Assembly: GCA_022478985.1 (NCBI GenBank)
Contig: JAKSZP010005645.1
Location: 23,774 to 87,773 of the forward strand
Direction: 5' to 3'
DNA length: 64,000 bases
Source of the DNA: Massospora cicadina
Taxonomy: Eukaryota; Entomophthoromycota; Entomophthoromycetes; Entomophthorales; Entomophthoraceae
Shown: piece by piece, positions 24,835 to 34,700 of the stretch
How positions within the stretch are numbered: position 1 is the stretch's first letter
Layout: the number at the start of each line of letters is the position of its first letter
Position numbers and translations under genes: made by a program
Notes under the pieces: model-generated
Told to the model about the DNA's origin: nothing
Database searches by the model: none
The model's input: the letters and a program-made list of their open reading frames with translations, nothing else

Positions 24835-25725
24835 TGTCATGGTCTGATGACATTATGAGGGGACCAACTCTAAAGATAAAGCTAGTCACTAGGAGGCTAA
24901 AAGGGTGAGATTAGCAGGCCTTCCTGACCTCAAACATACCATAAACCAGCGCTGGGTTTAGTCCAGATATGCCCAGGTCAGTCTAGGGGATTTTTGCGAT
25001 GCTCAGCCCTGTGCAATGGCAAGGGCGTTAAAACAAACTAGCTATATCCTTAACAACAACGGTTCAATTCAGTTGCTCAGCAGATGGGATTTTGAAACCC
25101 ATTTGATTTTTGAATTTTGAGATTGGGTCATCTATGCCTATAATTAATTAATCAAGTCAGGCAATCTTGAGCTACAGCACCCAGACTGATGGAAATCTGC
25201 ACTTATTGGTGACTTAGGCTTGGTACCACTTCCACTGATGGACAATTCCCCCTCCATTATTTTAATTATGTTTCTAAAGACTGACCTTCCTCTTTGGTCA
25301 ACTTCCTTTTAAAATTTCCCCAGTTGTTTACTTTTTTTAAATTTATCATTATTTGGGTGATTCTGTGCGTGGATCTTCTCATGGAGATCTTTAACAACGT
25401 TGGCCATTATATTTTCTCAAAATTACTAAAAGATCAAGTGCACCGTTGGGCCCCTTTGGTCCCCTCCAGACTATAACACCAAAACCCCCCAGCACAAATC
25501 TTTGCTTGGTTATGGGTTTTCCCGTGGGTTCCATCCAAGTATTACTGCTTACTTGTTATCAATACTCTATACTGCGTTATCCAACCCTTGCACTAGGTTG
25601 TTTTTGCTCTGGCATCCTTTTTTGGTGCCCTGTTTACCATTTCTTAATGACTAGTTCCCTGGCAGTATGTCTGTTCATCTCACACCACCTTGCTGGGAAC
25701 AAGAGTTACAGACACTCTCCTTACA
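24835..25725 (+). repeat. 5' LTR of Gypsy-C
   Basis: It shares its whole length with 31314-32208, including the block GATGCTCAGCCCTGTGCAAT. Its end is set by comparison with the right LTR and the CTACC duplication. Confidence 0.92.
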
Positions 25726-25825
25726 TTAGTCAACCAACCACTTTAGTTTGTGTGCATGAATATTATCCATGTGGGGATTTTGTTATGTGTAAATTGGGTG
25801 TGCTGGCCGTTTGTCATGGCCACTA

Positions 25826-25840
25826 TGGTGCTCACCACAG
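25826..25840 (+). other. Displaced primer-binding-site-like sequence in Gypsy-C
   Basis: TGGTGCTCACCACAG matches the Gypsy-A/D/E primer-binding site at 14 of 15 positions, but it starts 100 bases after the LTR end instead of within a few bases. Confidence 0.4.
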
Positions 25841-25929
25841 TTTTCTCGTTTAATTATTGTTTTGGTGTTTTTTAGCATTATTCTTACAACTACCAACTGT
25901 AAATTTCCCACCCTTCCTGCTTATACTTA

Positions 25930-27000
25930 GTGGACTCAGACATTTTGTGATCCTTTTGTTGCAATTCTCTGACTTTCCCTCAAATTTATTCTGAAATTCA
26001 ACAGGCTCTTGCTTCCCTCACGCTGAAAGCTTCTTTTGATAATAACAAATTGTCTGGTTCTCACCCACCATTGCAGAAGGGTGGATTTGCAATATGAACT
26101 ATCTCCAGAGGCCACATTGGGTTTTTGTGGTGTTTTGCACACAGCCACTTTTGTGGAAATCAGTGGAGGGTTTAGAGCGTGTCCTGGAGCATCATTGTCA
26201 TGATGTGTCATCTATTAAAACCCTCTACAAGAACTTCTCTCTGCAACAAGCTGGCCGCCTAATAAAATTATATATATAAATGATTTTTTGTGAATGAGCA
26301 CAGGCCCTACCTTTGTCCAACGTTGTTAAAGCGTCATTTTACATTCCACCTTAGACCTCCCCGCAATAAACTCCCTGATTTGGCAATCGCCCCCTCCCAA
26401 CTTTGACCAACTGATTGAATCTTTCTGATGCAGTTTCCCTGCCCCAACCCAGAAGGGTCCAGGTAAGTTGGCCGTCATTGTTTCACCAGGAGTGGCCCCT
26501 ATAAATATGGGTCCCTAAAATCTCACGTGCTCCCCTTAAAAAAGAGAATCTTATCATTCTAATCCATTGAGTTCTGCCAAATTTGAAGGTGAATAGGGGT
26601 CTAGCTTTAAGTTTAAATTAAATGTTCCAGACAATTCCACTGCAATGATGTCACCTGCGGCAGCCCCTTTAAATATAGTAATCACAACTAGTATTTTTCC
26701 CATGAACAGAAGTGCTCTTCACCAATTATGAACCAATTGTGCATAATTTGAGGGTTCAGGAATCTAGCCCTAAATCTAACAAAAAGCGATTCAACTAAAA
26801 CGTAGTTTCTTTGCACCACGTTTCTGTGGTGCAGGCTAAAGCATCGTTGAACAGCTTAGTGATGACGGCCCTAGAAAACAAAGCACACCTGGATATTGGA
26901 GCAGGTATGGGGTGGTGACGCCCAAAAACGCATTTTATAATGCAAATGATATAGAAAAATTAGTCAATAATTAGTTCTTGCAGCTCTGATGAGGGCTCTA
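25930..27000 (+). pseudogene. Gypsy-C gag region, unreadable
   Basis: The position between the 5' LTR and the protease motif is where gag belongs. I see no zinc knuckle and no continuous frame, only short open pieces on both strands, so the assignment is by position alone. Confidence 0.4.
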
Positions 27001-27202
27001 TTTCAGTATATCAAATTTCACTTGAGAACCCTCACTTGACCCCTGCCATGACCTGCAGAACACAGGGGGTGGAAAAGGAGCTTCTTCAAAAATATAAAGA
27101 TGTTTATGCCATTGCTGAAGATATGGTGGGATATGTGACCTCAGTATTAAGAGTGGCCAAATATCCCTCTCCATTCTATGATGCGGAACCTACCCTGGAG
27201 GC

Positions 27203-27451
27203 ATGCTTATGCCTGAAGAAAACTTTTATGGTGAAGTGTTGGTGTTGTCTGCTATTAATAACGACCATTTTGGACTTTTATTGTTGACTGCTACCCTTTT
27301 ATCCCCTTTAGGGAAAATCATCACAACTATTTTGGTGAATACAGGAGCCTCTGAGAATTTTATTGACCAAGACCTCGCCAACTATCTTAAGCTGAGTTAC
27401 TTTACCAGTGATATGGTTAGGGAAGAGGCAACCCAAGTATTGGAATTTTGA
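27203..27451 (+). pseudogene. Gypsy-C protease-like segment
   Basis: The open stretch carries ITTILVNTGASENFIDQDLA, which fits the retropepsin loop ILVDSGA-x-x-NFI except that the catalytic Asp is Asn. It precedes the reverse transcriptase by about 1 kb, as expected for a Ty3/gypsy pol. Confidence 0.75.
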
Positions 27452-28273
27452 TAGAAATTGCGATATTCAGGTGCTACAATGGCTATGAAATTATTAGTTT
27501 TGTGGCTCTAGAAAAGATAGAAACAGGGCAACGAAGTTATTAGTTTCATCTCAATTATAACTTTTAATTGAAATATAGTACTCTATTATGAATTGACCAA
27601 AATCGCTCTACGTGAGACAAAAATAGTGGTACTTTATTAGTTAGAAATGAGGGACATTTATAGGGGTAGATTTAGTAGTTCTTCGTGAGGATTTTCATGC
27701 TTCAACTGAGGTAAGATCTTTTCTAATAGATGATCAATATTGAAGATTACTATTATTATACTTGTGATGGTCAAATCTGATAAAGTTCTTACTAGATGAG
27801 ATTGACCCTTTTGTGGAGGGCTTAGCCTCTTCAGATTTCTTAGCCTCATACTTCAGAGGAGGCTGATAACTCCAAAGGGTCAATCGTTAGTCTATCCAAG
27901 AATTGGATATCTCTGATGGGGATTTAATGATCTTATTAGACCAAGACACCGAATTTCAATCTTGATTATAATCAGTTATTGCAGTTGAATTCCCAACACC
28001 AAGGTATTCCCACACTGAAGATTCTGTTGTTAGTGGATTATCAAGTCATAAATAATATTTGGATGACCGCTTCCAAGCTATCAAAAACCTCTTGTACCCC
28101 ATTATTTTGGGTGTAGAGTGGTGGCGAAAGTTTGATGTCAGAACCAATTTGAAAGACAACACCTTGTCCTTAACTTTAAAGGATGGTCATATATTAGTTG
28201 TCCCTTTGTCTGAGGCTAATTATCAGGGTGACTGCACCGCTGGCCCAATATCCACACACTTAGTCTTGCTCCG

Positions 28274-28900
28274 TTGCTGAAGCACTCACTGGAGGTACCC
28301 TTATCTTCCTGTTTGGAGGGGTTGGAATCTTCAATTGATGTGGCTTCAGCCAATGTACTACTAGTTCATTTAGAGTTTAATTGCAAGTTTAAGCTCACCT
28401 TTGATCTGGTGTGTATATCTTCCCCAATCTACCCTTTGACTGTACGGGAGGAAGCGGAGTTATATATCTGGGCTAAGGAGCAGTTAGCCAAAGGCGCGAT
28501 TTTTCAGCGTGCTTCCCCAGTATGCTCCCCACTTCTCTTTGTGATGAAAGCTAATGGTATTTTATGACCATGCGTAGATTATAGGAACCAAAACAATGTC
28601 ACTGTACCATATTTACACCCCATACCATTGGACTCTCAGATTGCTTGCTATGTGGAGAAGGCAAAAGTTTTCTATAAACTGGACTGCTTAAATGTGTTAA
28701 ATCATATCTGGATTAAGAAGGATCTGGAGTGGCTCACTGCACTCCAAACACAAAAAGAATCTTCCGGTTTGGTTATGCTCTTTGGGCTTAAAAATGCACC
28801 TGCTATCTTCCAACATCATATAGATGCGGCCTTGAGGGACTTTCTGGGTGTGTGAGCAGTGGCCTATATGGATGATATTCTGATTTTTTCCCTAATCATA
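28274..28900 (+). pseudogene. Gypsy-C reverse transcriptase, broken, YMDD kept
   Basis: Motifs in order: EQLAKGAIFQRASPVCSPLL, FVMKANGIL, a TGA, then PCVDYRNQNNVTVPYLHPIP, FYKLDCLNVLNHIWI (first Asp), FGLKNAPAIFQHHIDAAL and, after another TGA, AVAYMDDILIF with the active-site box intact at 28865-28876. Unlike the other gypsy copies here, both Asp residues are present. Both TGA codons fall where an arginine (CGA) would be a natural ancestor. Confidence 0.9.
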
Positions 28901-29186
28901 AGTCCAATTCAGTACACCTTTGGCAAGTGGTGGAGAGGTTAAAGGCAGCCAATTTTACGCTGAAAATAAGTATATTGAATCTTCAAGTCCCATTTCACCT
29001 TCCTGTGCAACATTGTGTTTGACTGATGACACATGACAACTACAGACAAGAAGGCTATTAGTGAGTGGCCCACCCCAACTTCAGTCAAGGAATTGAGGAG
29101 TTTTTGGGACGTATACTTTCCTTAAGAATTCACGCCCAATCTTTCTGAGGTGGCGGCGCCCCCTGTATAAGGCAAGTGGAGCTAAA

Positions 29187-29576
29187 GTGCTCCAGTGGTC
29201 CTCAGTTGAAGGATGCTTTCTAAGCAGTAAAGGGCACCCAGTTGCCCACGTCCATCCTTCACCATGTAGATCCAAAAAGGAGTTCATTGTGTCTACAGAT
29301 GCCTCTAACTTTGCCATAGCGGCTGCCTTTTTATGGGTAGGCGAGGATGGAATAGAGCATCCAGCGGGATATTTTTCCAGGAAGATGTCTCTTCCTGAAT
29401 TAAACTCCATTTATGATAAAGAGTTGTTAGCATTGGTTGAGGCGCTGATTTATTGGCGTCATCATTTGCTTGGCATATCCCAACCATTCCACGTGTGTAC
29501 AGATCACTGTGTCTTATTGTACTACTGCGCACCTCATGTCTTGACCCATGGCAAACCCGCTTTCATGAGACCCTAA
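29187..29576 (+). pseudogene. Gypsy-C RNase H
   Basis: A 129-codon open stretch carries FIVSTDASNFAIAAAFL (first catalytic Asp), HPAGYFSRKMSLPELNSIYD, KELLALVEALIYWRHHLLG and FHVCTDHCVLLYY. The order and spacing match Ty3/gypsy RNase H, which removes the RNA strand during cDNA synthesis. The C-terminal end shifts frame near 29560 (ENGLVDVLSQNP follows in another frame, the usual ADALSR segment). Confidence 0.9.
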
Positions 29577-29929
29577 CCCAATTTGTGTTCCTATATGAAT
29601 TTATGAAGGGCAAGGAGAATGGTTTGGTGGATGTTTTGAGCCAAAACCCTTCACAAGCTCCTAATCCCAAGGATGTAGATGTACAAAACACCCAGTTGGT
29701 GATTCCACCGGGTAAGATTGTGTCCTAACATCCCTCTCCCATGACCTATGGGTCAGCGCTTGCTCCTCTGGAAAATGAAGAGGAATATAGAATGTTCAGA
29801 AAGGTGGTCCTTTCACAGCCCTTGTCAACAGAATATATTATGGTCCTCGCCAAGAGCGAGTTAAATCAGGAAGATATTGCTAGAGGGTACCATGTGAAGG
29901 TTGAGATGGTGTGGTTTCAGGAACGCTAA

Positions 29930-30660
29930 TGGGTTCCCACCAGACCCCTTTTCCTGGAAACCATCCGGGACCATCATGACAGTATTACTGTTGGACATCC
30001 TGGGAAGGCGAAGACTCTAGATCTAATTCACCATACTTAAAATTGGAAGGGATTAGCCGCGCAGGTTGCCAGGTATTGTAAAGTGTGCCTGGTCTTTAAC
30101 CAAATGAAACCGATTTGCCAGTCCCTTGTAAGGTTGTTGGTACCAGTTCAAAAGACTGAATGGCCTTGGTCTTCCTTATCAGTGGATTTTATTGTGGAAT
30201 TGCTTGTATCTGATGGTTATGATGCCATCTTGGAAGTGGTAGACCGTTATATGAAGTTTGCTCACTTTATTCCATGAAGAACCACAGAAACCATGTCCAA
30301 GATGGCTAGGCTCTTCATCTCTCATTTTTTGCTCTTCACAGGGTCCCCCAAGAAATAATAAATGAATGTGGGCCCCAGTTTACCTCTGTCTTTTGGGAAG
30401 AATTGTGTAATACTCTTCAGATTTGCCCCTGCCGTTCAACTGCCTATCACTCCATTCAGACGGGCAGATTGAACAAGTGAACCAGTGCTTGGAACAGTTC
30501 CTCCGGTGTTACACTGTCACAGATCATCAGATTGGGCTTCTCACCTTCCTTTGGTTTAGTTTAGCTACAACAACATACAACATGCATCTATTGGTTGTTC
30601 CCCATCTTTTGCCAACAATGGGTTTAAACCCGCCTTCAACATGGAGATAGCTGTGGATCC
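29930..30660 (+). pseudogene. Gypsy-C integrase, broken
   Basis: The N-terminal zinc region reads HHDSITVGHPGKAKTLDLI with a following CKVCLVFNQMK pair (HHCC-type). The core has WPWSSLSVDFIVELL with the first Asp, YDAILEVVDRYMKFAHFIP, then a TGA. Later pieces correspond to the second-Asp region (GPQFTSVFWEEL) and the TAYHSIQTGR segment near the third catalytic residue. Frames change repeatedly. Confidence 0.85.
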
Positions 30661-31014
30661 AAGATTGAAGCGGTAGTGGATTTTGCTAAGACTATTAATA
30701 AAGTCCACCTGGGAGTTTTCACTAATTTAGAGGCGGCAATGCAAGTTTATAAAAAGAACGCCTATGGAAAGAGATGGATAGGTCCTGCGTACAAGGAAGT
30801 AGATCTAGTGATGCTTTATGCTCAAAACATCCCTATCAAGAAGTCATGAAAAAAGCTGGTGCCAAAGAGGATTTGGGCCTTACCGCATTGTCAGAAAGGT
30901 AGGCCACACCTTATACTAGTTGGATCTTCCCCCTTGGTTTGGACTTTTGCAGTCTTTCATGAAAGCAAGTCGACGTTGTTTGTGCCCCCCTCCAGAGATC
31001 CCAGAGGCTTATCT

Positions 31015-31125
31015 TATGGATGGGGCGCCAGAGTGGGAAGTGGAGGAGATTGTAACCTCCAAAAGAGTGAGAAGAAAGCTTGGATTACCTATTATCCTAA
31101 AAGAGATTCACCCTAGCAGAAAACA
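31015..31125 (+). pseudogene. Gypsy-C C-terminal chromodomain remnant
   Basis: The reading PEWEVEEIVTSKRVRRKLGL begins like the chromodomains found at the end of chromovirus integrases (E-x-E-V-E-x-I-x-x-x-R-x-R-x-x-x-x-Y-L-V-x-W). The aromatic WKGY part is not preserved. In chromoviruses this domain is known to steer insertion to modified chromatin. Confidence 0.7.
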
Positions 31126-31313
31126 TTTAGGTACCAGCACGCAACTGTGCCTATGCCCAATATCTAATAAATGTTTTTCACGAGCGTTTCCCCAAGGATG
31201 TAGGACCCAAATCACAGCAAACTGTTCCCGCCATGAAGCTGGCCCCGTCCCATAAGAACTTTTCCGTGGAAAAAGCCCCTGAGGGGTGGAGCCTCAAAAT
31301 AATGCGAGGGTAA

Positions 31314-32208
31314 TGTCATGGTCAGATGACATGATTAAGGAGACCAACTCTAAAGACAAAGCTAGTCACTAGGAGGCTAAAAAGGTGAAGTTAGCAGGCC
31401 TTCCTGACCTAAAACATACCCTAGACCAACGCTTGATTTAGGCCAGACACGCACAGGTCATTCTAGGGGATTTTTGCGATGCTCAGCCCTGTGCAATGGC
31501 AAGGGCGTTAAAGCAAACTAGCTATATCCTTAACAACAACGGTTCAATTCAGTTGCTCAGCAGATGGGGTTTTAAAACCCATTTGATTTTTGTAAATTTT
31601 GAGATTGGGTCAGCTATGCCTACAATAAATTAATCAAGTTTGAGCAATCTTTAGCTATATTACCTGGGCCAATGAAAGCATGCTTATTGGTGCACTTAGG
31701 CATAATACCACTTCCACCAATGGACAATTCCCCCCTAAATGTTTGATTATGTTTCCTCAAGACTAACCTTCCTCGTTGGCCAACTTCCTTTACTAAAATT
31801 TCACCAGTTGTTTACGCTTTTTAAATTTATTGTTATTTGGTTGAACCTGTGCATGGACCTTCTCGTGGAGGTCTTTAACATTATTGGCCGTTCTACTTTC
31901 TCAAAATTATCTAAAAAATCAAGTGAACCGTTGGGCCCCTTTAACCCTCCAAACTGAGGCACCCAAAAACCTAGCACAGATCTTCGCTTGGTTATGGGCT
32001 CCCCTCATGGGGTCCACCCAAGTGTTAAGCTTTCTTGTTATTAACTACTCTATACTGCGCTATCCAACCCTTGCACTAGGTTACTTTGGCTCTGGCATCC
32101 TTTGCGGTGCCCTGTTTCCATTTACCTAATGACTAGTTCCTGGTGGTATGGCTGTGCATCTTGCACCACCTCGCTGGGAACAGGAGAGTTACAAACACTC
32201 ACTTTACA
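31314..32208 (+). repeat. 3' LTR of Gypsy-C
   Basis: Matches the 5' LTR over its full length with scattered differences, mostly transitions. It is followed by the CTACC duplication. Confidence 0.92.
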
Positions 32209-32213
32209 CTACC

Positions 32214-32955
32214 TAGACTTATAAAAACGTTTATGAGATCTTATTTAATCTAGAACCATCTTTACTTCTTCTAAGAAAACAAACCTTATAAGCACAAAAT
32301 ATGTAATTATAAAAGATTTTATGTGGGATATAACATATTTATAATGAATAAATTGGGCGTAGACTAATTTCATGAAGAGGCTCTATTTACAAAGCACCAA
32401 GTGTTAAGAGTAAGGCTAGCTTATTATTTAAACTTTGGTTACCATGCTATACTACTGAAGGAGAGGGTCAACATTTAAAATCAGTGTGGCTTACGGTGAT
32501 GCATTAGACCAATTATTTATCTATTATAATGAAACAGTAACATTTCTTTTTATAGATCCTACTGGTGGTTATGACTTTCTCATATGTGAAGTTTTTTATT
32601 AGTAGCTTTTATCAGTGTTATAATTGTGCTTATTATTCCTCACTCCTTATTTATAGTTTTTTAAACAGATATTCAGGAAAAAATGTTTATCTATGCACGT
32701 TACTATCATATACTACAGTTTTTTATTATTTTAATCTAAACATTGTGGTGTCAGAATTTCAGTATGCCCACATTATTATGCTTTATAGATTATATAATAC
32801 CTGCTTTATCCACTGGGATAATTACCCTATTGGATGTGAGTTATCATAGGATATTATGACTATTGTTGGTTAATTAATAATGGGAATTACTAATCTAACG
32901 GGATTTTGTTTCTTCTCAATTACTGAAGCTCCAATGGGGAGGAACCTTGAAAAAC
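32214..32955. other. AT-rich gene-free stretch
   Basis: The single 94-codon open stretch (32565-32849) is rich in Tyr, Phe and Ile as expected of random AT-rich DNA and shows no motif. Nothing else is supported. Confidence 0.55.
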
Positions 32956-32959
32956 CAAA

Positions 32960-33420
32960 AGATCCAATTATCAATTTAATTAGTAATAATTTTACTATTA
33001 TATGAATTAATCAGAGTTTGTCACTGATTGATTAAGGATTTATTGAATTGCTGCTAATTATTGACAATGCTTTTAGTGGCAACTTGAGAGTTAACCAATT
33101 AGCTAACATGAAATGCGGTTATTGGGCAAAAGGCCATATTACCTAAGCAAGTTGCAAGCTTAGAAATGTAATCCACTAAGGTTGAGCAAAGGCATTAAAC
33201 AAGTTTTTTTAATTTAACCCAGAAAGGTTTGCATTCTAATTGGCGGTGAAGTCCAACCATACTAATGAGAAAGAACATTGTTTGATGTGATTTAAGAGGG
33301 TTAATACATTGGCGATGGCTGCTGTTTCCTATTGGAACACCAACAGAAGAATGGGAGCCAGATTTCCCTAAATATTCCCTTGATATTTATTAAATAAAGC
33401 AGATATAAATTTGAAGACTT
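32960..33420 (+). repeat. Diverged LTR-like copy 1
   Basis: This shares an ordered series of short blocks with 33740-34195 and, more weakly, with the Gypsy-A LTR: a GTCACTGATTGATTAAGG start, a CATTACCTAAGCAAGTTGC core and a GGCGATGGCTGCTGTTTCC block near the end. It looks like an old LTR of a family related to Gypsy-A. Boundaries are approximate. Confidence 0.5.
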
Positions 33421-33590
33421 AAAATAAAATAGGTTGTTATTAGTTTAATATGATAACTATTGTTTGGTGACTTCCTTAACAAATAGAACTAATGAACTAG
33501 GATTTGATTTTTTAGATTACTAATGTTATGCTGTGGAAGATCCCCACTAAGATATGAGTTGGTTGATTATAAATTTAATCATTAATAGAT

Positions 33591-33737
33591 ATATCATTTT
33601 CCTCTCAATTTCATCTTTTTAAATTTCAAATTCGTCTTTTTAAATTTAAAAAGATGAATTTGATATGTAAAAAGATGAACATGATATGTATAAATATGAA
33701 ATTGATATACAGGCGAAATTGAGAGAAAATGGTATAT
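33591..33737. repeat. Fold-back (inverted-repeat) element
   Basis: About 147 bases forming a long inverted repeat. The outer arms (ATATCATTTTCCTCTCAATTTC and GAAATTGAGAGAAAATGGTATAT) are reverse complements with few differences. The inner arms around AAATTTAAAAAGATGAA continue the pairing. It resembles a MITE or another short hairpin element; the flanks are TA-rich, so a TA duplication cannot be judged. Confidence 0.6.
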
Positions 33738-33739
33738 AT

Positions 33740-34195
33740 ATAACCTTGTATGATATAATCAGTATTTGTCATCAATCAATTCAGGGTTTATTGTAGTTTC
33801 TGGGCGTTGACAACGCAGTTGTTGACACAATTGGAGGGCTAACATTTTAGGCAATGTGACCTGCTGTTAATGGGTGAAAATTCAAAAATTAAGCAGGTTG
33901 CTAGCTTATGGGGTAGATAATCTGGGTTGAATGAGGGCATTGAGACATGCTACCTCCAAACCAAACCCATGACGGATTGTTATCTAGTCAGTGGTGGATA
34001 CTGACTAGGTGGGTGGATGAGCAGATGCCTTATTTGTTGTTGAGCAATTAGGGAGGGTAAAATTTATAGGTGACAGCTGCTATTTCCAATTGAAGACAAA
34101 GAAAAGTTGAGCGGTGAATTCACCTCCATATATTTTCTTGGTTTTTATTAGATAAAACAGAGGTTTTAGGAGACATATATATAAGAATAGTTACT
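33740..34195 (+). repeat. Diverged LTR-like copy 2
   Basis: The partner of 32960-33420, with GTCATCAATCAATTCAGGG, TTAAGCAGGTTGCTAGC and GACAGCTGCTATTTCCAATTG in the same order. A TATATATA run lies near its right end, directly before a possible primer-binding site. Confidence 0.5.
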
Positions 34196-34204
34196 ATTAT
34201 CTTG

Positions 34205-34700
34205 TTTTCTGGCGCTCTCCATGGCTCCTGCATCAAGAGAGGAAGGGATAAGTTCCCTTGTAACCTCTGAGCTTACTGATAGTAGGTTAAGTTCTATTGA
34301 AGAGAAAGTGAAAAGTTCCCTTGGTCCAGACGTTGGCATCTCTATAGAATGAGTTGAGGAAATAGGAATTACTTGTTGTCTGGAAGAATTCAAGTCAACT
34401 GTAACCTCTGAACTTATTGATAATAGGTCAAGTTCTAGTGCAAGGATAATTCAAGTACTTTTTCAGTGGGTTTTTGGAAGGTTGTCAGATCTTATCCCAA
34501 GGAGAAACCTGAGCAGAAGAGATACCTTTGGTTATGGAAATCTCAGCTGGATACTAGTCTTCATACTAGTATTACCACTGACACATGTTATCAAATCACC
34601 ATATCAACAGTAATTAATTTCACATATCAGAAGCTGTTTAGTAGTTTTGAAAGGTTACAATTGGTATGCACTACAGGAGGTAGTTGAGTAACACAAAGCT
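34205..34700 (+). pseudogene. Gag-like remnant behind LTR-like copy 2
   Basis: TGGCGCTCTCC (about 34210) could be a primer-binding site. An ATG at 34218 opens a 43-codon frame reading MAPASREEGISSLVTSEL and so on, then a TGA. Some 165 bases later the phrase VTSELIDNRSSSSAR echoes VTSELTDSRLSSIEE, an internal repeat of roughly 45 bases. The layout (LTR-like, PBS-like, ATG) suggests the start of a degraded retroelement gag, but no domain is recognisable. Confidence 0.35.

Larger units (their letters stand above)
24835..32208 (+). mobile_element. Gypsy-C: chromodomain-bearing Ty3/gypsy element, decayed
   Basis: The element is bounded by LTRs of about 0.9 kb (24835-25725 and 31314-32208, both starting TGTCATGGTC and ending in ACA) and a perfect 5-bp duplication CTACC (24830-24834 and 32209-32213). 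On the + strand it has a gag region, a protease-like motif, reverse transcriptase with YMDD, RNase H, integrase and a C-terminal chromodomain, which places it among chromoviruses. Stops and frameshifts break pol throughout. A PBS-like sequence lies about 100 bases inside the 5' LTR rather than next to it. A related solo LTR lies at 44818-45714. Confidence 0.93.

Noticed and set aside
25055..25100. tRNA-like GGTTCAATTC block in the Gypsy-C LTR
   Set aside because: It recurs in both LTRs at the same place, and no acceptor stem, D-arm or anticodon arm can be folded around it.
25446..25853. 135-codon open stretch on the + strand
   Set aside because: It begins inside the 5' LTR of Gypsy-C and runs past its end; the matching 3' LTR has only fragmentary frames. 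It is LTR sequence, not a gene.
32565..32849. 94-codon open stretch rich in Tyr/Phe/Ile
   Set aside because: Composition is that of random AT-rich DNA; there is no signal peptide pattern, domain or neighbouring gene signal.
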